Source of the DNA: Pelatocladus maniniholoensis HA4357-MV3 | Lineage (GTDB): Bacteria; Cyanobacteriota; Cyanobacteriia; Cyanobacteriales; Nostocaceae | Reading direction: 5' to 3' | Length of the DNA: 53,409 nt | Assembly (NCBI GenBank): GCA_019359115.1 | Contig: JAHHHW010000101.1 | Coordinates: 1-53,409, forward strand | Part shown: piece by piece, positions 12,529 through 23,922 of the stretch | Position numbering within the stretch: position 1 is the first letter of the stretch | How the letters are laid out: every line of letters starts with the position of its first letter | Position numbers and translations under genes: made by a program | The notes under the pieces: generated by a model | Databases searched by the model: none | Told to the model about the DNA's origin: nothing | What the model saw: only the letters and a program-made list of their open reading frames with translations

Positions 12529-13713
12529 ATGTCCGACTCCCAAACTGTTAGTACTGCTGTTGCTAAACTCTACGATACCTATCCTTTTCCGCCAGAACCA
12601 TTGCTGGATGAACCACCCCCCGGTTACAATTGGCGCTGGAATTGGTTAGCAGCCTACAATTTCTGTACTGGGCAAAAACCCCAAAGACAAGACATCCGGA
12701 TTTTAGATGCTGGCTGTGGGACAGGAGTAGGGACAGAGTATTTAGTTCACCTCAACCCTCATGCTTCTGTAGTCGGAATTGACCTAAGTGCAGGTGCTTT
12801 GGAGGTCGCCAAAGAACGCTGTCAACGTTCTGGTGCCAATCGCGTTGAATTTCATCACCTCAGTCTTTACGATGTGGCGCAACTTCCCGGCGAGTTTGAT
12901 TTAATTAATTGTGTGGGAGTACTGCATCATTTAGGTGATCCGATTCGCGGTATTCAAGCCTTAGCGAAAAAATTAGCCCCAGGTGGCTTGATACATATTT
13001 TTGTCTATGGAGAGTTGGGACGCTGGGAAATTCAACTCATGCAAAAAGCGATCGCTCTCATCCAAGGTGAAAAACGCGGCGACTATCGCGATGGTGTCCA
13101 AGTTGGGCGACAAATATTTGCATCTTTACCAGAAACAAACAGAATTGTCAAGCGAGAACGAGAACGTTGGTCTTTGGAAAATCAGCGAGACGAATGCTTT
13201 GCTGACATGTATGTCCATCCGCAAGAAATTGATTACAATATAGACACGCTGTTTGAACTCATCGACGCTTCTGGATTAGAGTTTATCGGCTTCTCAAATC
13301 CTAGTTTCTGGCAATGGTCGCGACTTTTGGACAAAGCACCGGAATTGATGGTAAGGACAGGCGAATTAAGCGATCGCCAACGTTACCGTCTAATAGAATT
13401 ACTAGATCCAGAAGTCGCCCACTACGAATTTTTTCTTGGTCGTCTACCTATCACCAAAGCCGACTGGTCAAGCGATGATGCTTTAATGACAGCGATAGCT
13501 GAACGTAATCCCTGTATAGATGGTTTTCCGAGCGAGTGTGTATTCAATTACGATTACCAGATCATACATTTATCGGCAGCCGAATTAAAATTTATGCAAG
13601 CCTGCGACGGCAAGAAAACAGTAGCAGGAATTTTGCGGGAGGATGTGCAGCTAGAGTTAAAGCAAGTGCGATCGCTCCTAAATCAGCAATTGATGATGTT
13701 AACACCAAGCTGA
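12529..13713 (+). CDS. Class I SAM-dependent methyltransferase
   Basis: A 394-residue protein with a Rossmann-type methyltransferase core. Motif I is LDAGCGTGVGTEYL (about 60-73), the acidic end of strand 2 is VVGIDLSAGALEVA, and VGVLHHLGDP and LAPGGLIHIFVYGELG follow. The N-terminal YDTYPFPPEPLLD segment is shared with a cyanobacterial family of uncharacterised methyltransferases. The C-terminal 150 residues are helical and unassigned. The substrate cannot be deduced. The start at 12529 is the first ATG after the divergent gap. Confidence 0.82.
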   Translation: MSDSQTVSTAVAKLYDTYPFPPEPLLDEPPPGYNWRWNWLAAYNFCTGQKPQRQDIRILDAGCGTGVGTEYLVHLNPHASVVGIDLSAGALEVAKERCQRSGANRVEFHHLSLYDVAQLPGEFDLINCVGVLHHLGDPIRGIQALAKKLAPGGLIHIFVYGELGRWEIQLMQKAIALIQGEKRGDYRDGVQVGRQIFASLPETNRIVKRERERWSLENQRDECFADMYVHPQEIDYNIDTLFELIDASGLEFIGFSNPSFWQWSRLLDKAPELMVRTGELSDRQRYRLIELLDPEVAHYEFFLGRLPITKADWSSDDALMTAIAERNPCIDGFPSECVFNYDYQIIHLSAAELKFMQACDGKKTVAGILREDVQLELKQVRSLLNQQLMMLTPS

Positions 13714-13965
13714 AAAATAGGGGATAGGGGATCAGGGATCGGGGAAAGGGAAATTATCTGTACCATAGTTCCCAATTCCTAATTCTTGATTCTTAATTCC
13801 CGCTCCCTAATCCCCTATCCCTCATCCCTTATCCCTCATCCCTAATCACCAATCCCCAATGGCTAAGTTAATTGTTTTTTTCTAAAGTATTGTTACCTCA
13901 GCGTGATATGATTTAGCTGGCTGAATGTGCAGTCAAAATAATTAGCTGTACTAGTTTCAAGTCCC
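13714..13965. repeat. Heptamer repeats upstream of the ATP synthase operon
   Basis: From about 13722 to 13862 the sequence is built of GGGATAGGGGATC-type units and their complements (TCCCTCATCCCT, ATCCCCTATC), giving a potential large imperfect hairpin. The remaining 100 bases before atpI are A/T-rich and should contain the operon promoter. Confidence 0.7.
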
Positions 13966-14424
13966 GTGAGCTTGTCTGATCAATCAACTGATCCCACACC
14001 GACAACACAACAAGATTCAAGCCCTGGTTTTGAAGACACAGAACCAGTAAACTCTATGCAAGAGTTTTATAAACTCTACCAGGAGTTTTTGCTAATCACT
14101 CTTGTCTTGACGGGGATTGTTTTTATCTCTGTGTGGATTTTTTATTCCCTAAATATTGCCCTTAATTATCTTCTTGGGGCATTTACGGGTATGCTTTACA
14201 TGAGGATGTTGGCAAAAGATGTTGAGCGCTTAGGCCCACAAAAACGGCAACTGAATAAAAATCGGTTTGCCCTGTTAGTAGTGATAATTCTGCTGGCATC
14301 TCGGTGGAATGAACTGCAAATCTTGCCCATATTTTTGGGATTTCTGACATATAAAGCCACGCTCATTTTCTATGTAGTTAGAGAAGCTTTTATCTCTGGC
14401 TTGCCAAATATTCCAAAACCTTAA
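13966..14424 (+). CDS. atpI: ATP synthase subunit I (AtpI/UncI)
   Basis: A 152-residue protein with a hydrophilic N-terminus of about 45 residues and four hydrophobic segments. It corresponds to the small assembly-linked subunit I, which heads bacterial ATP synthase operons and helps assemble the c ring. It starts at a GTG (MSLSDQSTD). Sequence conservation in this family is low, so identification rests on length, topology and position immediately before subunit a. Confidence 0.8.
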   Translation: MSLSDQSTDPTPTTQQDSSPGFEDTEPVNSMQEFYKLYQEFLLITLVLTGIVFISVWIFYSLNIALNYLLGAFTGMLYMRMLAKDVERLGPQKRQLNKNRFALLVVIILLASRWNELQILPIFLGFLTYKATLIFYVVREAFISGLPNIPKP

Positions 14425-14524
14425 AAAAGGCTCAATGTGAGTTTGCCTTCAAGTAAATCCACACCAGGCTTGTAGTTCTTATTCTCCAGCTTAAGATTGG
14501 AGAATTAGTTGATTTGGGAAGAAA

Positions 14525-15280
14525 ATGCTCAATTTCCTGAACTTCTTCAATTCTGTTACCCTTGCCGAATTAGAAGTAGGAAATCATTTCTACTGGCAAT
14601 TGGGTAATCTAAAAGTACATGGACAAGTTTTTCTTACCTCTTGGTTCGTGATTGCTATTTTAGTAGTGGCTTCAATTGCCGCTACTCGCAATGCCCAAAG
14701 AATTCCCAGTGGTATACAGAATTTTATGGAATATGCCCTGGAATTTATTCGGGATTTGACGAAAAACCAACTAGGTGAGAAAGAATATCGTCCTTGGGTA
14801 CCTTTCATTGGCACATTGTTTCTGTTTATTTTTGTATCCAATTGGTCGGGCGCTTTAATTCCTTGGAAGCTCATCAAACTCCCATCTGGTGAATTAGCAG
14901 CTCCGACTAATGACATCAATACGACAGTAGCACTGGCGTTATTGACTTCTTTAGCTTACTTTTACGCTGGTTTTAGCAAACGCGGTTTGGGTTACTTTAA
15001 AAAGTATATTGAACCAACACCGGTTCTATTACCAATCGCGATTCTAGAAGATTTCACCAAACCTCTTTCCCTAAGCTTCCGTCTTTTTGGAAACATTTTG
15101 GCGGATGAATTAGTGGTGGCGGTACTAGTTCTATTAGTCCCTCTATTTGTTCCTCTGCCTGTGATGGCCCTTGGTTTGTTTACTAGCGCCATTCAAGCCC
15201 TGGTTTTTGCTACCCTTGCAGGGGCTTATATTCACGAGGCCATGGAGGGACATGGTGATGAAGGACATGAGGAACATTAA
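14525..15280 (+). CDS. atpB: ATP synthase subunit a
   Basis: The 251-residue membrane subunit of the Fo proton channel in the thylakoid and plasma membrane. Five or six transmembrane segments are visible. The essential stator arginine lies in [15 protein letters not shown], and the C-terminal helix [16 protein letters not shown] is diagnostic. It is second in the operon. Called atpI in chloroplast-style naming. Confidence 0.96.
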   Translation: MLNFLNFFNSVTLAELEVGNHFYWQLGNLKVHGQVFLTSWFVIAILVVASIAATRNAQRIPSGIQNFMEYALEFIRDLTKNQLGEKEYRPWVPFIGTLFLFIFVSNWSGALIPWKLIKLPSGELAAPTNDINTTVALALLTSLAYFYAGFSKRGLGYFKKYIEPTPVLLPIAILEDFTKPLSLSFRLFGNILADELVVAVLVLLVPLFVPLPVMALGLFTSAIQALVFATLAGAYIHEAMEGHGDEGHEEH

Positions 15281-15451
15281 ATACAGTGAACAGTGAACAG
15301 TTATCATGCCTATGGTACAGGTAAAAAATTTACCACAAATGCTTTGAGCAATGGGAAAAATAGTGTTATTGATAACTGATCACTGTCAAATTCCTCAGTT
15401 GATGTAATTTTAGATTTTGGAACTGGATATTTGATTCAGTGACAAATCTAA

Positions 15452-15748
<297 letters not shown>

Positions 15749-15771
15749 AACTCTAAAACTTTTTCTTTTGG

Positions 15772-15890
15772 GAGACGTGATGACTCATACCAATTTTGGA
15801 TTTTAGATTTTGGATTAAAAGCTTTTTCTTTGAAGGCTGTTTAATTCGTTTCAAAATGATCCTAATTATCCTCATTTGGTATCACGTCTC
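15772..15890. repeat. Inverted-repeat element between atpE and the b' gene
   Basis: GAGACGTGAT followed by ATACCAA at the left end is matched by TTTGGTATCACGTCTC at the right end. The left arm has a five-base interruption. It is about 119 bases long, contains a TTTTGGATTTTAGATTTTGG tract and has no coding capacity. It may be a miniature element or a processing/stability hairpin inside the atp transcript. Confidence 0.5.
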
Positions 15891-15971
15891 TGAGACAGGA
15901 TTTAACCTTCATTAAAGGTAAATCAAAATTGCTAGCCACAAAAACTGCTGTTACAGCCAAAAAGGAGAGAA

Positions 15972-16403
15972 ATGTTTGATTTCGATGCTACCTTGCCCTT
16001 AATGGCATTGCAGTTCCTGCTGTTGGCAGCTGTTTTAAATGTGATTTTCTACAAGCCATTGACCAAGGTACTAGACGATCGCGATAATTATATCCGAACG
16101 AATAACCTTGAAGCTCGCGAACGCTTGGCTAAAGCCGAGCGATTGACCAAGGAATATGAGCAACAGCTAGCTCAAGCTCGCAGACAATCTCAAAATGTCA
16201 TTGCCCAAGCTCAGACTGAAGCTCAAAAAATTACTGCCGAGAAAATCGCTGAAGCACAAAAAGAAGCTCAGGCGCAACGAGAACAAGTGGCTCAAGAAAT
16301 AGAACAGCAGAAGCAGGAAGCTTTACGTTCCTTGGAGCAACAGGTAGATGCCTTCAGCAGGCAGATTCTGGAAAAACTCTTGGGACCTTCTTTAGTCAAA
16401 TAA
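15972..16403 (+). CDS. atpF2: ATP synthase subunit b'
   Basis: A 143-residue peripheral-stalk subunit with one N-terminal transmembrane helix ([20 protein letters not shown]) and a long alanine/glutamine/glutamate-rich coiled coil. Photosynthetic bacteria have two different b subunits, b and b', that form a heterodimeric stator. The next gene encodes b. Called atpG in chloroplast-style naming. An AAGGAGA Shine-Dalgarno lies just before the ATG. Confidence 0.94.
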   Translation: MFDFDATLPLMALQFLLLAAVLNVIFYKPLTKVLDDRDNYIRTNNLEARERLAKAERLTKEYEQQLAQARRQSQNVIAQAQTEAQKITAEKIAEAQKEAQAQREQVAQEIEQQKQEALRSLEQQVDAFSRQILEKLLGPSLVK

Positions 16404-16559
16404 AGTGATTGTTAATAGCTCGCAACATCGGTTCCAAAAAGTATTTTGCGCTGCGGGGCATTCGTCCGGTGAGCGCTGAATTAAGTGTCACGTATTGGCA
16501 CTTTTTTCCTTTAAAGAAAGTTCTAACTTACGATTAGCAAGGGAGCAGCGCAGTTGTAG

Positions 16560-17105
16560 ATGGGTATCGTAGGAACTGTCTTATTATTAGCCACAGAGGC
16601 GGCAGAAGCAGAATCGCCAGGCGGTTTTGGTCTAGACTTTAACATTCTTGAAACCAATATAATTAACCTGGCAATTCTAGTTGGTGTTTTATTTTACTTT
16701 GGGCGTAAAGTTATCAGTAACACCCTCAGCGAGCGACGCTCAAATATTGAAACTGCAATTCGGGAAGCTGAAGAGCGTGCTAAAGAAGCAGCAGCCCAAC
16801 TTTCCGACGTGCAACAAAATTTGACCCAGGCACAAGCAGAAGCGCAACAAATCCGCAAAGCTGCCGAAGAAAACGCTCGTTCAGCTCGTGAAGTAATTTT
16901 GGCACGGGCGGCAGAGGAAGTGGAACGGATGAAAGAAACAGCTGCCCGTGATTTAGACACAGAAAGAGAGCGAGCATTTGCCGAGCTGCGGCAACGGGTA
17001 GTGGCCATGGCATTGCAAAAAGCCGAGTCAGAACTCCGCAGTGGAATTGGCGACGATGCTCAACAAGCATTGATTGATCGTAGTATCGCGCTACTGGGAG
17101 GCTAG
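16560..17105 (+). CDS. atpF: ATP synthase subunit b
   Basis: A 181-residue stator subunit with an N-terminal membrane helix ([18 protein letters not shown]) and an extended charged coiled coil to the C-terminus. It pairs with b' and connects to delta. The ATG at 16560 is preceded by AAGGGAGC. The gene stops two bases before atpH starts, so the two are translationally linked. Confidence 0.96.
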   Translation: MGIVGTVLLLATEAAEAESPGGFGLDFNILETNIINLAILVGVLFYFGRKVISNTLSERRSNIETAIREAEERAKEAAAQLSDVQQNLTQAQAEAQQIRKAAEENARSAREVILARAAEEVERMKETAARDLDTERERAFAELRQRVVAMALQKAESELRSGIGDDAQQALIDRSIALLGG

Positions 17106-17107
17106 GA

Positions 17108-17662
17108 ATGACAAGCAATGCGGGATTAACAGAAGTAGCCTTGCCTTATGCAGAGGCTTTGATGTCGGTAGCGCAATCAAATAATTTGACAGAAGAGTTC
17201 GGCGAAGATATTCGTGCTTTGCTGAACTTGTTGTCTAACAGTGAGGAACTACAACAGTTTCTCAATAACCCATTTATCCAAACAGAGGATAGAAAAGCAG
17301 TTCTCAACCGGATTTTGGGTGAAGGTGCTAACACTTACTTCCGTAATTTTTTAATGTTGTTGGTAGATAGACGACGCATTCTATTGTTGAAAGATGTTTG
17401 CCGACAATATTTAGCACTGTTGCGGCAACTCAAACAAACAGTGTTAGCAGAAGTGGTTTCTGCTGTTCCTCTGAGCGAAGACCAGTCCTCAGCAGTCAGA
17501 CAAAAGGTCATCGCCATGACCAATGCTCGCGAAGTAGAACTAGAAACCAGAATCGACCCTGACATTATTGGTGGTGTGATTATTAAAGTAGGTTCTCAGG
17601 TAATCGACGCTAGTTTGCGGGGTCAACTGCGTCGCCTGTCTTTGCGCTTAACAAGCGCCTAA
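17108..17662 (+). CDS. atpH: ATP synthase subunit delta
   Basis: A 184-residue OSCP/delta-family subunit that joins the peripheral stalk to the alpha3-beta3 head. Recognisable features are the N-terminal helical bundle (VALPYAEALMSVAQ) and the C-terminal DPDIIGGVIIKVGSQVIDAS signature. Length is standard. It is tightly coupled to atpF. Called atpD in chloroplast-style naming. Confidence 0.95.
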   Translation: MTSNAGLTEVALPYAEALMSVAQSNNLTEEFGEDIRALLNLLSNSEELQQFLNNPFIQTEDRKAVLNRILGEGANTYFRNFLMLLVDRRRILLLKDVCRQYLALLRQLKQTVLAEVVSAVPLSEDQSSAVRQKVIAMTNAREVELETRIDPDIIGGVIIKVGSQVIDASLRGQLRRLSLRLTSA

Positions 17663-17717
17663 GTGAATTTTGGATTTTGCGAAAAGTTTGAGCGCAGGTT
17701 TCCTCCGTACTCTAACG

Positions 17718-17762
17718 AGAAGCCGCGCAAAGCGCGTCTACGCGAAGCGTCCCGGAGGGAAC
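17718..17762. repeat. Palindromic GCGTCTACGCGAAGCGTC repeat
   Basis: A G/C-rich palindromic interspersed repeat in the atpH-atpA gap. It matches, in opposite orientation, the element at 3988-4022 (shared core GACGCTTCGCGTAGACGCGC and GGCTTCTC). Repeats of this type are common between genes in Nostocales. Confidence 0.6.
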
Positions 17763-17906
17763 TTCAAAGCTTTTCAAGACGGATTTTGGATTGGCGAATT
17801 GTTGGTAGACAAAGCATAGTTATTAACTACTTAATACTAACCGCTAACTCTAAAACCTAAAATTCTTCTTAACTCCTGTTGTCTCACCAAAAAGCAAAAT
17901 AGACAA

Positions 17907-19427
17907 ATGGCAATTAGCATCAGACCTGACGAAATTAGCAGCATTATTCAGCAACAAATCGAGCAATACGACCAACAAGTCAAAGTAGCTAACGTTGGTA
18001 CAGTTCTTAGTATAGGTGATGGTATTTCCCGTGTTTATGGTCTAGAAAAGGCCATGGCTGGGGAACTGTTGGAATTTGAAGATGGTACAGTCGGCATCGC
18101 CCTCAACTTAGAAGAAGATAACGTTGGTGCGGTTTTGATGGGTGAAGGTCATGCGATTCAAGAAGGCAGCACCGTTACCGCGACTGGTAAAATCGCTCAG
18201 ATTCCTGTAGGCGAAGCTTTGATTGGACGGGTTGTGGATGCTTTGGGTCGGGCAATTGATGGTAAAGGTGAAATCAAGACAGCAGAAAGCCGTTTACTTG
18301 AATCTGCCGCACCTGGTATTGTCGCCCGTCGATCAGTACATGAACCGATGCAAACAGGAATCACCGCGATCGACGCCATGATTCCCATCGGTCGTGGTCA
18401 ACGAGAATTGATTATTGGCGACCGTCAGACCGGGAAAACAGCGATCGCAATTGACACAATCATCAACCAAAAAGAAGAAGATGTTATTTGTGTTTATGTT
18501 GCGATCGGTCAAAAAGCCTCTACTGTCGCCAACGTCATCCAGACTCTGCAAGACAAAGGCGCACTAGATTACACCGTTGTTGTTGCTGCTAGCGCCAGTG
18601 AACCTGCATCTCTACAATACCTGGCTCCTTATACTGGGGCATCAATTGCTGAGTACTTCATGTACAAAGGCAAAGCTACCCTAGTAATTTACGACGACCT
18701 CTCCAAACAAGCCGCAGCTTATCGTCAAATGTCCTTGCTGTTGCGTCGTCCACCCGGACGGGAAGCTTATCCTGGAGACGTATTCTACCTCCACTCCCGC
18801 TTGTTGGAACGAGCAGCGAAACTAAGTGACGAATTGGGTAAAGGTAGCATGACCGCCCTCCCAATTATCGAAACCCAAGCAGGTGACGTATCTGCTTATA
18901 TTCCCACTAACGTGATTTCGATCACTGACGGTCAGATATTCTTGTCTTCTGACTTGTTCAACGCTGGTATTCGTCCCGCTATTAACCCCGGTATTTCCGT
19001 ATCCCGTGTAGGTTCTGCGGCTCAAACCAAGGCAATGAAGAAAGTTGCTGGTAAGTTGAAGCTAGAATTGGCTCAATTTGACGAATTACAAGCTTTCTCT
19101 CAATTTGCTTCTGATCTTGATAAAACCACTCAAGACCAGTTGGCACGGGGTCAGCGCTTGCGGGAACTTCTTAAACAGCCCCAAAACTCTCCTTTAGCAG
19201 TGTATGAGCAAGTAGCCATTCTTTATGCTGGTCTGAACGGTTATTTAGACGACATTCCTACCGATAAAGTGACTACCTTCGCCAAGGGTCTGCGGGAATA
19301 CCTAAAGACCAGTAAACCTCAGTATGTACAAGGCGTGCAAACACAAAAAGCACTGGGTGACAGCGAAGAAACAGCTTTAAAGGAAGGTATTAACGAATAC
19401 AAGAAAACCTTCTTGGCAACAGCATAG
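17907..19427 (+). CDS. atpA: ATP synthase subunit alpha
   Basis: The 506-residue regulatory nucleotide-binding subunit of F1. The Walker A motif GDRQTGKT lies near residue 170, Walker B in [13 protein letters not shown], and the alpha signature [17 protein letters not shown] near 375. Length is typical. Beta and epsilon genes are not in this operon, as expected in cyanobacteria, where they form a separate unit. The 244-base gap from atpH contains a palindromic repeat. Confidence 0.98.
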   Translation: MAISIRPDEISSIIQQQIEQYDQQVKVANVGTVLSIGDGISRVYGLEKAMAGELLEFEDGTVGIALNLEEDNVGAVLMGEGHAIQEGSTVTATGKIAQIPVGEALIGRVVDALGRAIDGKGEIKTAESRLLESAAPGIVARRSVHEPMQTGITAIDAMIPIGRGQRELIIGDRQTGKTAIAIDTIINQKEEDVICVYVAIGQKASTVANVIQTLQDKGALDYTVVVAASASEPASLQYLAPYTGASIAEYFMYKGKATLVIYDDLSKQAAAYRQMSLLLRRPPGREAYPGDVFYLHSRLLERAAKLSDELGKGSMTALPIIETQAGDVSAYIPTNVISITDGQIFLSSDLFNAGIRPAINPGISVSRVGSAAQTKAMKKVAGKLKLELAQFDELQAFSQFASDLDKTTQDQLARGQRLRELLKQPQNSPLAVYEQVAILYAGLNGYLDDIPTDKVTTFAKGLREYLKTSKPQYVQGVQTQKALGDSEETALKEGINEYKKTFLATA

Positions 19428-19524
19428 GTAGTCATTGGTCATTGGTCATTGGTCATTGGGTAAATAACTCATGACTAATGACTAATGACTAAGGACTAAG
19501 GACTAATGACTAAGGATAAAGATT
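19428..19524. repeat. GTCATTG/ACTAATG heptamer array between atpA and atpG
   Basis: Three to four GTCATTG units are followed, after a short stretch, by four to five GACTAATG-type units, which are roughly complementary. The array fills the whole gap and can form a hairpin between two co-transcribed genes. Confidence 0.75.
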
Positions 19525-20472
19525 ATGGCTAATCTCAAAGCAATACGCGATCGCATTCAATCGGTAAAAAATACCAAAAAAATTACAGAAGCCATGCGGC
19601 TGGTGGCTGCTGCAAGGGTACGTCGCGCCCAAGAGCAGGTATTAGCCACTCGTCCCTTCGCTGATCGTCTAGCCCAGGTACTCTACGGTTTACAAGCTCG
19701 TTTACAGTTTGAAGACGCTAACTCGCCTTTGCTCAAGAAACGAGAAGTTAAGTCAGTAGGACTATTGGTTGTTTCAGGCGATCGCGGTCTTTGTGGCGGT
19801 TACAATACCAACGTCATCAAGCGTGCGGAAAATCGCATCAAAGAACTCAAAGCAGAAGGTATAGATTATAAGTTGGTGTTGGTAGGACGAAAAGCCGCAC
19901 AGTACTTCCAACGTCGTGAGCAACCAATTGATGCAGTCTACACTGGTTTAGAACAAATCCCAACCGCCGGAGAAGCTTCTAATATTGCCAATGAGTTGCT
20001 TTCCCTGTTTCTATCAGAAAGCGTAGATCGTGTCGAATTGATTTACACTCGCTTTGTGTCTCTGGTTAGTTCTCGACCAGTAGTGCAAACTTTGCTTCCT
20101 CTCGACACCCAAGGTTTGGAAACCGCAGATGACGAAATCTTTCGTTTGACTACTCGTGGCGGTCGATTTGAAGTCGAACGGCAAAAAGTCACTGCCCAAA
20201 CTCGCGCTTTACCTCGCGACATGATCTTTGAGCAAGATCCAGCACAAATTTTGGATTCTCTACTGTCTCTGTATTTGACCAACCAATTACTACGGGCGTT
20301 ACAAGAATCCTCAGCTAGCGAACTAGCCGCACGCATGACAGCGATGAGTAATGCTAGCGATAATGCTGGAGAATTGATTAACAGCCTGACTTTGTCTTAT
20401 AACAAAGCACGGCAAGCCGCAATTACTCAGGAAATTCTTGAGGTTGTGGGCGGCGCTCAAGCACTAGCCTAA
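19525..20472 (+). CDS. atpG: ATP synthase subunit gamma
   Basis: The 315-residue central rotor subunit. The N-terminal helix ([24 protein letters not shown]) and C-terminal helix ([20 protein letters not shown]) form the coiled-coil axle. A photosynthetic-type insertion is present near residues 195-230 ([18 protein letters not shown]). As in other cyanobacteria it lacks the chloroplast redox-regulating cysteine pair; I see only the Cys in DRGLCGGYN. Called atpC in chloroplast-style naming. Last gene of the operon. Confidence 0.97.
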   Translation: MANLKAIRDRIQSVKNTKKITEAMRLVAAARVRRAQEQVLATRPFADRLAQVLYGLQARLQFEDANSPLLKKREVKSVGLLVVSGDRGLCGGYNTNVIKRAENRIKELKAEGIDYKLVLVGRKAAQYFQRREQPIDAVYTGLEQIPTAGEASNIANELLSLFLSESVDRVELIYTRFVSLVSSRPVVQTLLPLDTQGLETADDEIFRLTTRGGRFEVERQKVTAQTRALPRDMIFEQDPAQILDSLLSLYLTNQLLRALQESSASELAARMTAMSNASDNAGELINSLTLSYNKARQAAITQEILEVVGGAQALA

Positions 20473-20475
20473 GAA

Positions 20476-20570
20476 AAGATTTTAGATTTTAGATTTTAGA
20501 TTTTAGATTTTAGATTGGAATTAGTACAGATTTTTTAATCAAAAATCCAAAATCCGAAATCTAAAATTTT
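20476..20570. repeat. ATTTTAG heptamer array and complement after atpG
   Basis: Five to six ATTTTAG units are followed by a complementary AAAATCCAAAATCCGAAATC tract, forming a potential hairpin at the end of the ATP synthase operon. It may stabilise the 3' end of the transcript. Confidence 0.65.
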
Positions 20571-20621
20571 GAGTCGCAAATTGAAAAACTCCAAACTATA
20601 ATAGGAGTATATGATCTTCAT

Positions 20622-21011
20622 GGGTCCGTACCGGTTTTGACAGGCTGGCGAAAGCTACTCTGTGATTCAGGTCGAGAGTGAGTCATCTCTCGGAAATCCA
20701 AGGCTCAAAAAAAAAGTAAATGCGAACAACATCGTAAAATTTGCTCGTAAGGAAGCTCTTGTAGCTGCCTAATAGCCTCTTATAGGTTCGAGCGCTTCTA
20801 GTCTGACTCCGTTAAGGGCTAGAGGCAAACCCCAACGGATGCGCTAATAAGTTCCCTCTGGTGGACTTAGTAGCAAAGACTTTACCAGAGCATCCTACCG
20901 TTCGGGATAATGAACGTTCCCCGCCTTGAGGGTAAGAAAGGCTAAACCTGTGAATGAATAGAGAGTCAATACCCAGTTTGGACAGCAGTTCGATTCTGCT
21001 CGGATCCACTA
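20622..21011 (+). ncRNA. ssrA: tmRNA (transfer-messenger RNA)
   Basis: One-piece tmRNA. The 5' end GGGTCCGTACCGG pairs with the 3' end CGGATCC to form the tRNA-like acceptor stem. The T-arm GCAGTTCGATTCTGC is complete and lies just before the acceptor strand. CCA is not encoded (ACTA follows), so it must be added after transcription. The tag reading frame starts with GCG at 20722 and encodes ANNIVKFARKEALVAA, then TAA at 20770-20772. The tag ends in the usual ALVAA degron recognised by Clp proteases. It rescues stalled ribosomes together with SmpB. Confidence 0.97.
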
Positions 21012-21024
21012 AATAAAAATCAAG

Positions 21025-21055
21025 TCCACCTAATTATTTTAGGTGGATTTTGTTT
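21025..21055 (+). terminator. Rho-independent terminator of tmRNA
   Basis: A perfect 9-bp stem TCCACCTAA / TTAGGTGGA with a five-base loop, followed by TTTTGTTT, 14 bases after the tmRNA end. Confidence 0.85.
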
Positions 21056-21282
21056 ATTCGGTACTCTGAATCAGTGGCGGGATTGCTCTGACGGGAAATT
21101 GCACTCCTGACGCACCCCACCAATTGGATGTTTTTTGATTTGGAAGTCACTAAGGCGATCGCGATCAAAGACCCAAACTGGGCGTTATTTGATCATATAT
21201 TATACTACATTGTATTACAATATAAAAGTGATTTTGAGATTTCTGTATATCTATCGAAAAATTATTTCAACCAGGTAGAATC

Positions 21283-21594
21283 ATGAACAACAATCAATTA
21301 AAAAATTGGGAAGAAAAAGTACTGAATAATTATCTTGATGGTACACAATTAAAGGAAATCCCTGCTTCTCGAAAAAAACGCTTAGTTGTACTGAGGTGGT
21401 TAGTCAAAAAATTTGAAGAAAAAGTGACTTATACTGAACGCCAAGTCAACGAAATTATCTCTCAGCATCACTCTGACTATGCGACACTACGACGGGAAAT
21501 GATTGGTTATCAACTTATGGAAAGAGAAAAGGGTTTCTACTGGCGATTACCAGCAGCACTGTGGAAGTCAGAAAATGAAATCACGTCAAATTAA
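21283..21594 (+). CDS. DUF2087 domain protein
   Basis: A 103-residue protein whose central part (RKKRLVVLRWLVKKFEEKVT, then YTERQVNEII, YATLRREMIGYQLMERE and FYWRL) matches the pattern of DUF2087. This is a short winged-helix-like domain found alone or fused to transcriptional regulators. It stands alone between the tmRNA and the convergent tkt gene. The upstream region is A/T-rich. The role is unknown; nucleic-acid binding is a reasonable guess. Confidence 0.75.
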   Translation: MNNNQLKNWEEKVLNNYLDGTQLKEIPASRKKRLVVLRWLVKKFEEKVTYTERQVNEIISQHHSDYATLRREMIGYQLMEREKGFYWRLPAALWKSENEITSN

Positions 21595-21739
21595 AAACGT
21601 GAAATTAAAGCCTGCTGAAAGCCGCTTTTTCTCTACATGTGAATTGCCAGCGTGTAGTTTTGCATAGCCCCATAAACAAAAAAGGGTAGGATTTCACCCA
21701 CCCTCACTAAAGATTATTCAAAAATTATTCTGTTGCAAA

Positions 21740-23752
21740 TTAACCCAACAATTCTTTTGCCTTTGCGACTACATTATCAACGGTGTAGCCGAATTTCTCC
21801 ATGATTGTACCACCTGGTGCAGAAACACCGAAGCGATCAACGCTAATCATTGCGCCTTCATCACCCACGTAACGACACCAACCGAAGCTAGAAGCAGCTT
21901 CAACAGCTAAACGCTTTTTAACTGCTTTGGGTAACACTGATTCGCGGTAGGATTGGCTTTGAGCCTCGAACAGTTCCCAAGAAGGCATGGAAACAACACG
22001 AACTTTCTTACCTTCTGCACGAAGTTTAGTGGCAGCATCAACGCACAGAGGTACTTCGCTACCTGTACCAATAAGGATGATGTCAGGAGTACCTTCGCTA
22101 TCAGAAAGAATGTAAGCGCCTTTGGTAACACCTTCAATACTGCTTCCTTCTAGTTGGGGCAGGTTTTGCCGTGATAATGCCAGCAGGGTAGGGCGGTGTT
22201 GATTGGCATTTTCAATGGCGACTTTGTAAGCACCAGAGGTTTCAGTACCGTCGGCGGGACGAATCACCGTCAGGTTAGGAATAGCCCGTAGAGAAGGGAT
22301 GGTTTCGACTGGTTGGTGGGTAGGGCCGTCTTCACCCAAACCGACGGAGTCGTGAGTCATAACATAAATGACTCCAGCTTGAGACAATGCCGAAAGGCGA
22401 ATTGCAGCTCGCATGTAGTCGGCAAAAACCAAGAAGGTGGCGCAGTAGGGAATTAACCCGGAACCATGCAAAGCAATACCGTTACAAATCGAACCCATAC
22501 CATGTTCGCGTACACCGAAACGGAGGTTACGATTTTGGTACTGTCCTTTTTGGAAGTTACCTGCTCCCTTAAGTTCTGTAAGGTTGGAGTGGGTGAGGTC
22601 AGCAGAACCACCGATCATTTCTGGTAGCACAGGTGCTAGGGCGTTGAGGGTCATTTCGGAAGTTTTCCGAGTGGCGATCGCCTTACTTCCTGGTTCGTAG
22701 GTGGGTAGTGCTTTTTCCCAGCCTTCTGGCAATTTGCCACTGATTTGCCGCTCAAACTCAGCCGCTTCCTGGCCATACTTAGCTTTGTAATCAGCAAAAA
22801 CTTTTTTCCACTGGCTTTCGTAATCAGCACCCCGTTCTACAGCCTTACGGAAGTGCTTGAGAGCATCTTCTGGGATGTTAAATGGTTCGTGTTCCCAACC
22901 CAAGTTATGACGAGTAGCTGTTACTTCGTCACCACCAAGGGCAGCACCGTGAACACCTGCGGTGTTTGCTTTGTTGGGGGAACCGTAACCAATGGTGGTA
23001 CGGACTTTAATCATAGACGGCTTGTCAGTGACGGCTTTCGCAGCTGCGATCGCTTTGTCAATTGCTTCTAAGTTGGTGTCGCCATCGCTTACAACTTGCA
23101 CGTGCCAGCCGTACGCTTCAAAACGCTTACCTACATCTTCGGTGAAGGAAATGTCGGTAGAACCGTCGATAGAGATGTGGTTATCATCGTACAGGGCAAT
23201 TAGTTTACCCAAGCCCAAGTGTCCTGCTAAAGAACAGGCTTCACCAGATACACCTTCCATGTTGCAACCATCACCCAAGATCACATAAGTGTAGTGGTCA
23301 ACAATTTTGGCATCGGGTTTATTGAACTTTGCGGCGAGATGAGCTTCTGCCATTGCTAAACCGACCGCATTGGCAATTCCTTGTCCTAAAGGCCCGGTAG
23401 TTACCTCTACACCTGGCGTTTCAAAATTTTCTGGATGACCAGGAGTTTTTGAACCCCATTGACGAAATTGTTTGATATCCTCTAGCTGAACGCTGTCGTA
23501 ACCAGTCAAGTGGAGTAGGGCATACTGCAACATACAGCCGTGACCAGCAGATAAGACAAAGCGATCGCGGTTGAACCAATAAGGATTTTTGGGATTAAAC
23601 CGCATAAACCGATCCCACAGCACAAATGCCATTGGTGCTGCGCCCATTGGCAGTCCTGGATGACCAGACTTGGCTTTTTCTACGGCATCAATTGCCAAAA
23701 AGCGTATCGAATTGATACAAAGTTCTTCAAGGGTTTGGGTTGCAACAGCCAT
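21740..23752 (-). CDS. tkt: Transketolase
   Basis: A 670-residue thiamine-diphosphate enzyme of the Calvin cycle and pentose phosphate pathway that moves two-carbon ketol units between sugar phosphates. The cofactor motif [18 protein letters not shown]...DDN lies around residues 155-190. The pyrimidine domain has [10 protein letters not shown] with the catalytic glutamate. [17 protein letters not shown] and the C-terminal domain are complete. Length is normal. It lies downstream of fabF and acpP on the same strand, a neighbourhood seen in many cyanobacteria, but the 593-base gap argues for its own promoter. Confidence 0.98.
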   Translation of the reverse strand: MAVATQTLEELCINSIRFLAIDAVEKAKSGHPGLPMGAAPMAFVLWDRFMRFNPKNPYWFNRDRFVLSAGHGCMLQYALLHLTGYDSVQLEDIKQFRQWGSKTPGHPENFETPGVEVTTGPLGQGIANAVGLAMAEAHLAAKFNKPDAKIVDHYTYVILGDGCNMEGVSGEACSLAGHLGLGKLIALYDDNHISIDGSTDISFTEDVGKRFEAYGWHVQVVSDGDTNLEAIDKAIAAAKAVTDKPSMIKVRTTIGYGSPNKANTAGVHGAALGGDEVTATRHNLGWEHEPFNIPEDALKHFRKAVERGADYESQWKKVFADYKAKYGQEAAEFERQISGKLPEGWEKALPTYEPGSKAIATRKTSEMTLNALAPVLPEMIGGSADLTHSNLTELKGAGNFQKGQYQNRNLRFGVREHGMGSICNGIALHGSGLIPYCATFLVFADYMRAAIRLSALSQAGVIYVMTHDSVGLGEDGPTHQPVETIPSLRAIPNLTVIRPADGTETSGAYKVAIENANQHRPTLLALSRQNLPQLEGSSIEGVTKGAYILSDSEGTPDIILIGTGSEVPLCVDAATKLRAEGKKVRVVSMPSWELFEAQSQSYRESVLPKAVKKRLAVEAASSFGWCRYVGDEGAMISVDRFGVSAPGGTIMEKFGYTVDNVVAKAKELLG

Positions 23753-23922
23753 AATTTAAGATTGTTTTTAACGACGGGTTAGCACTCTTTTAACAGTTAA
23801 CAGTTACCAGTTATCAATAAAGAACCCATTTTCGCTTTGATTTAAGTCCCCGACTAAATGGTCGAAGGCTTTAGATGGTGAGGGATCTAACGCCCACCAT
23901 CTGCCTGTTCACTGATAACTGT

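Noticed and set aside
17663-17860. 65-codon frame between atpH and atpA
   Set aside because: Most of it is a G/C-rich palindromic repeat in translation.
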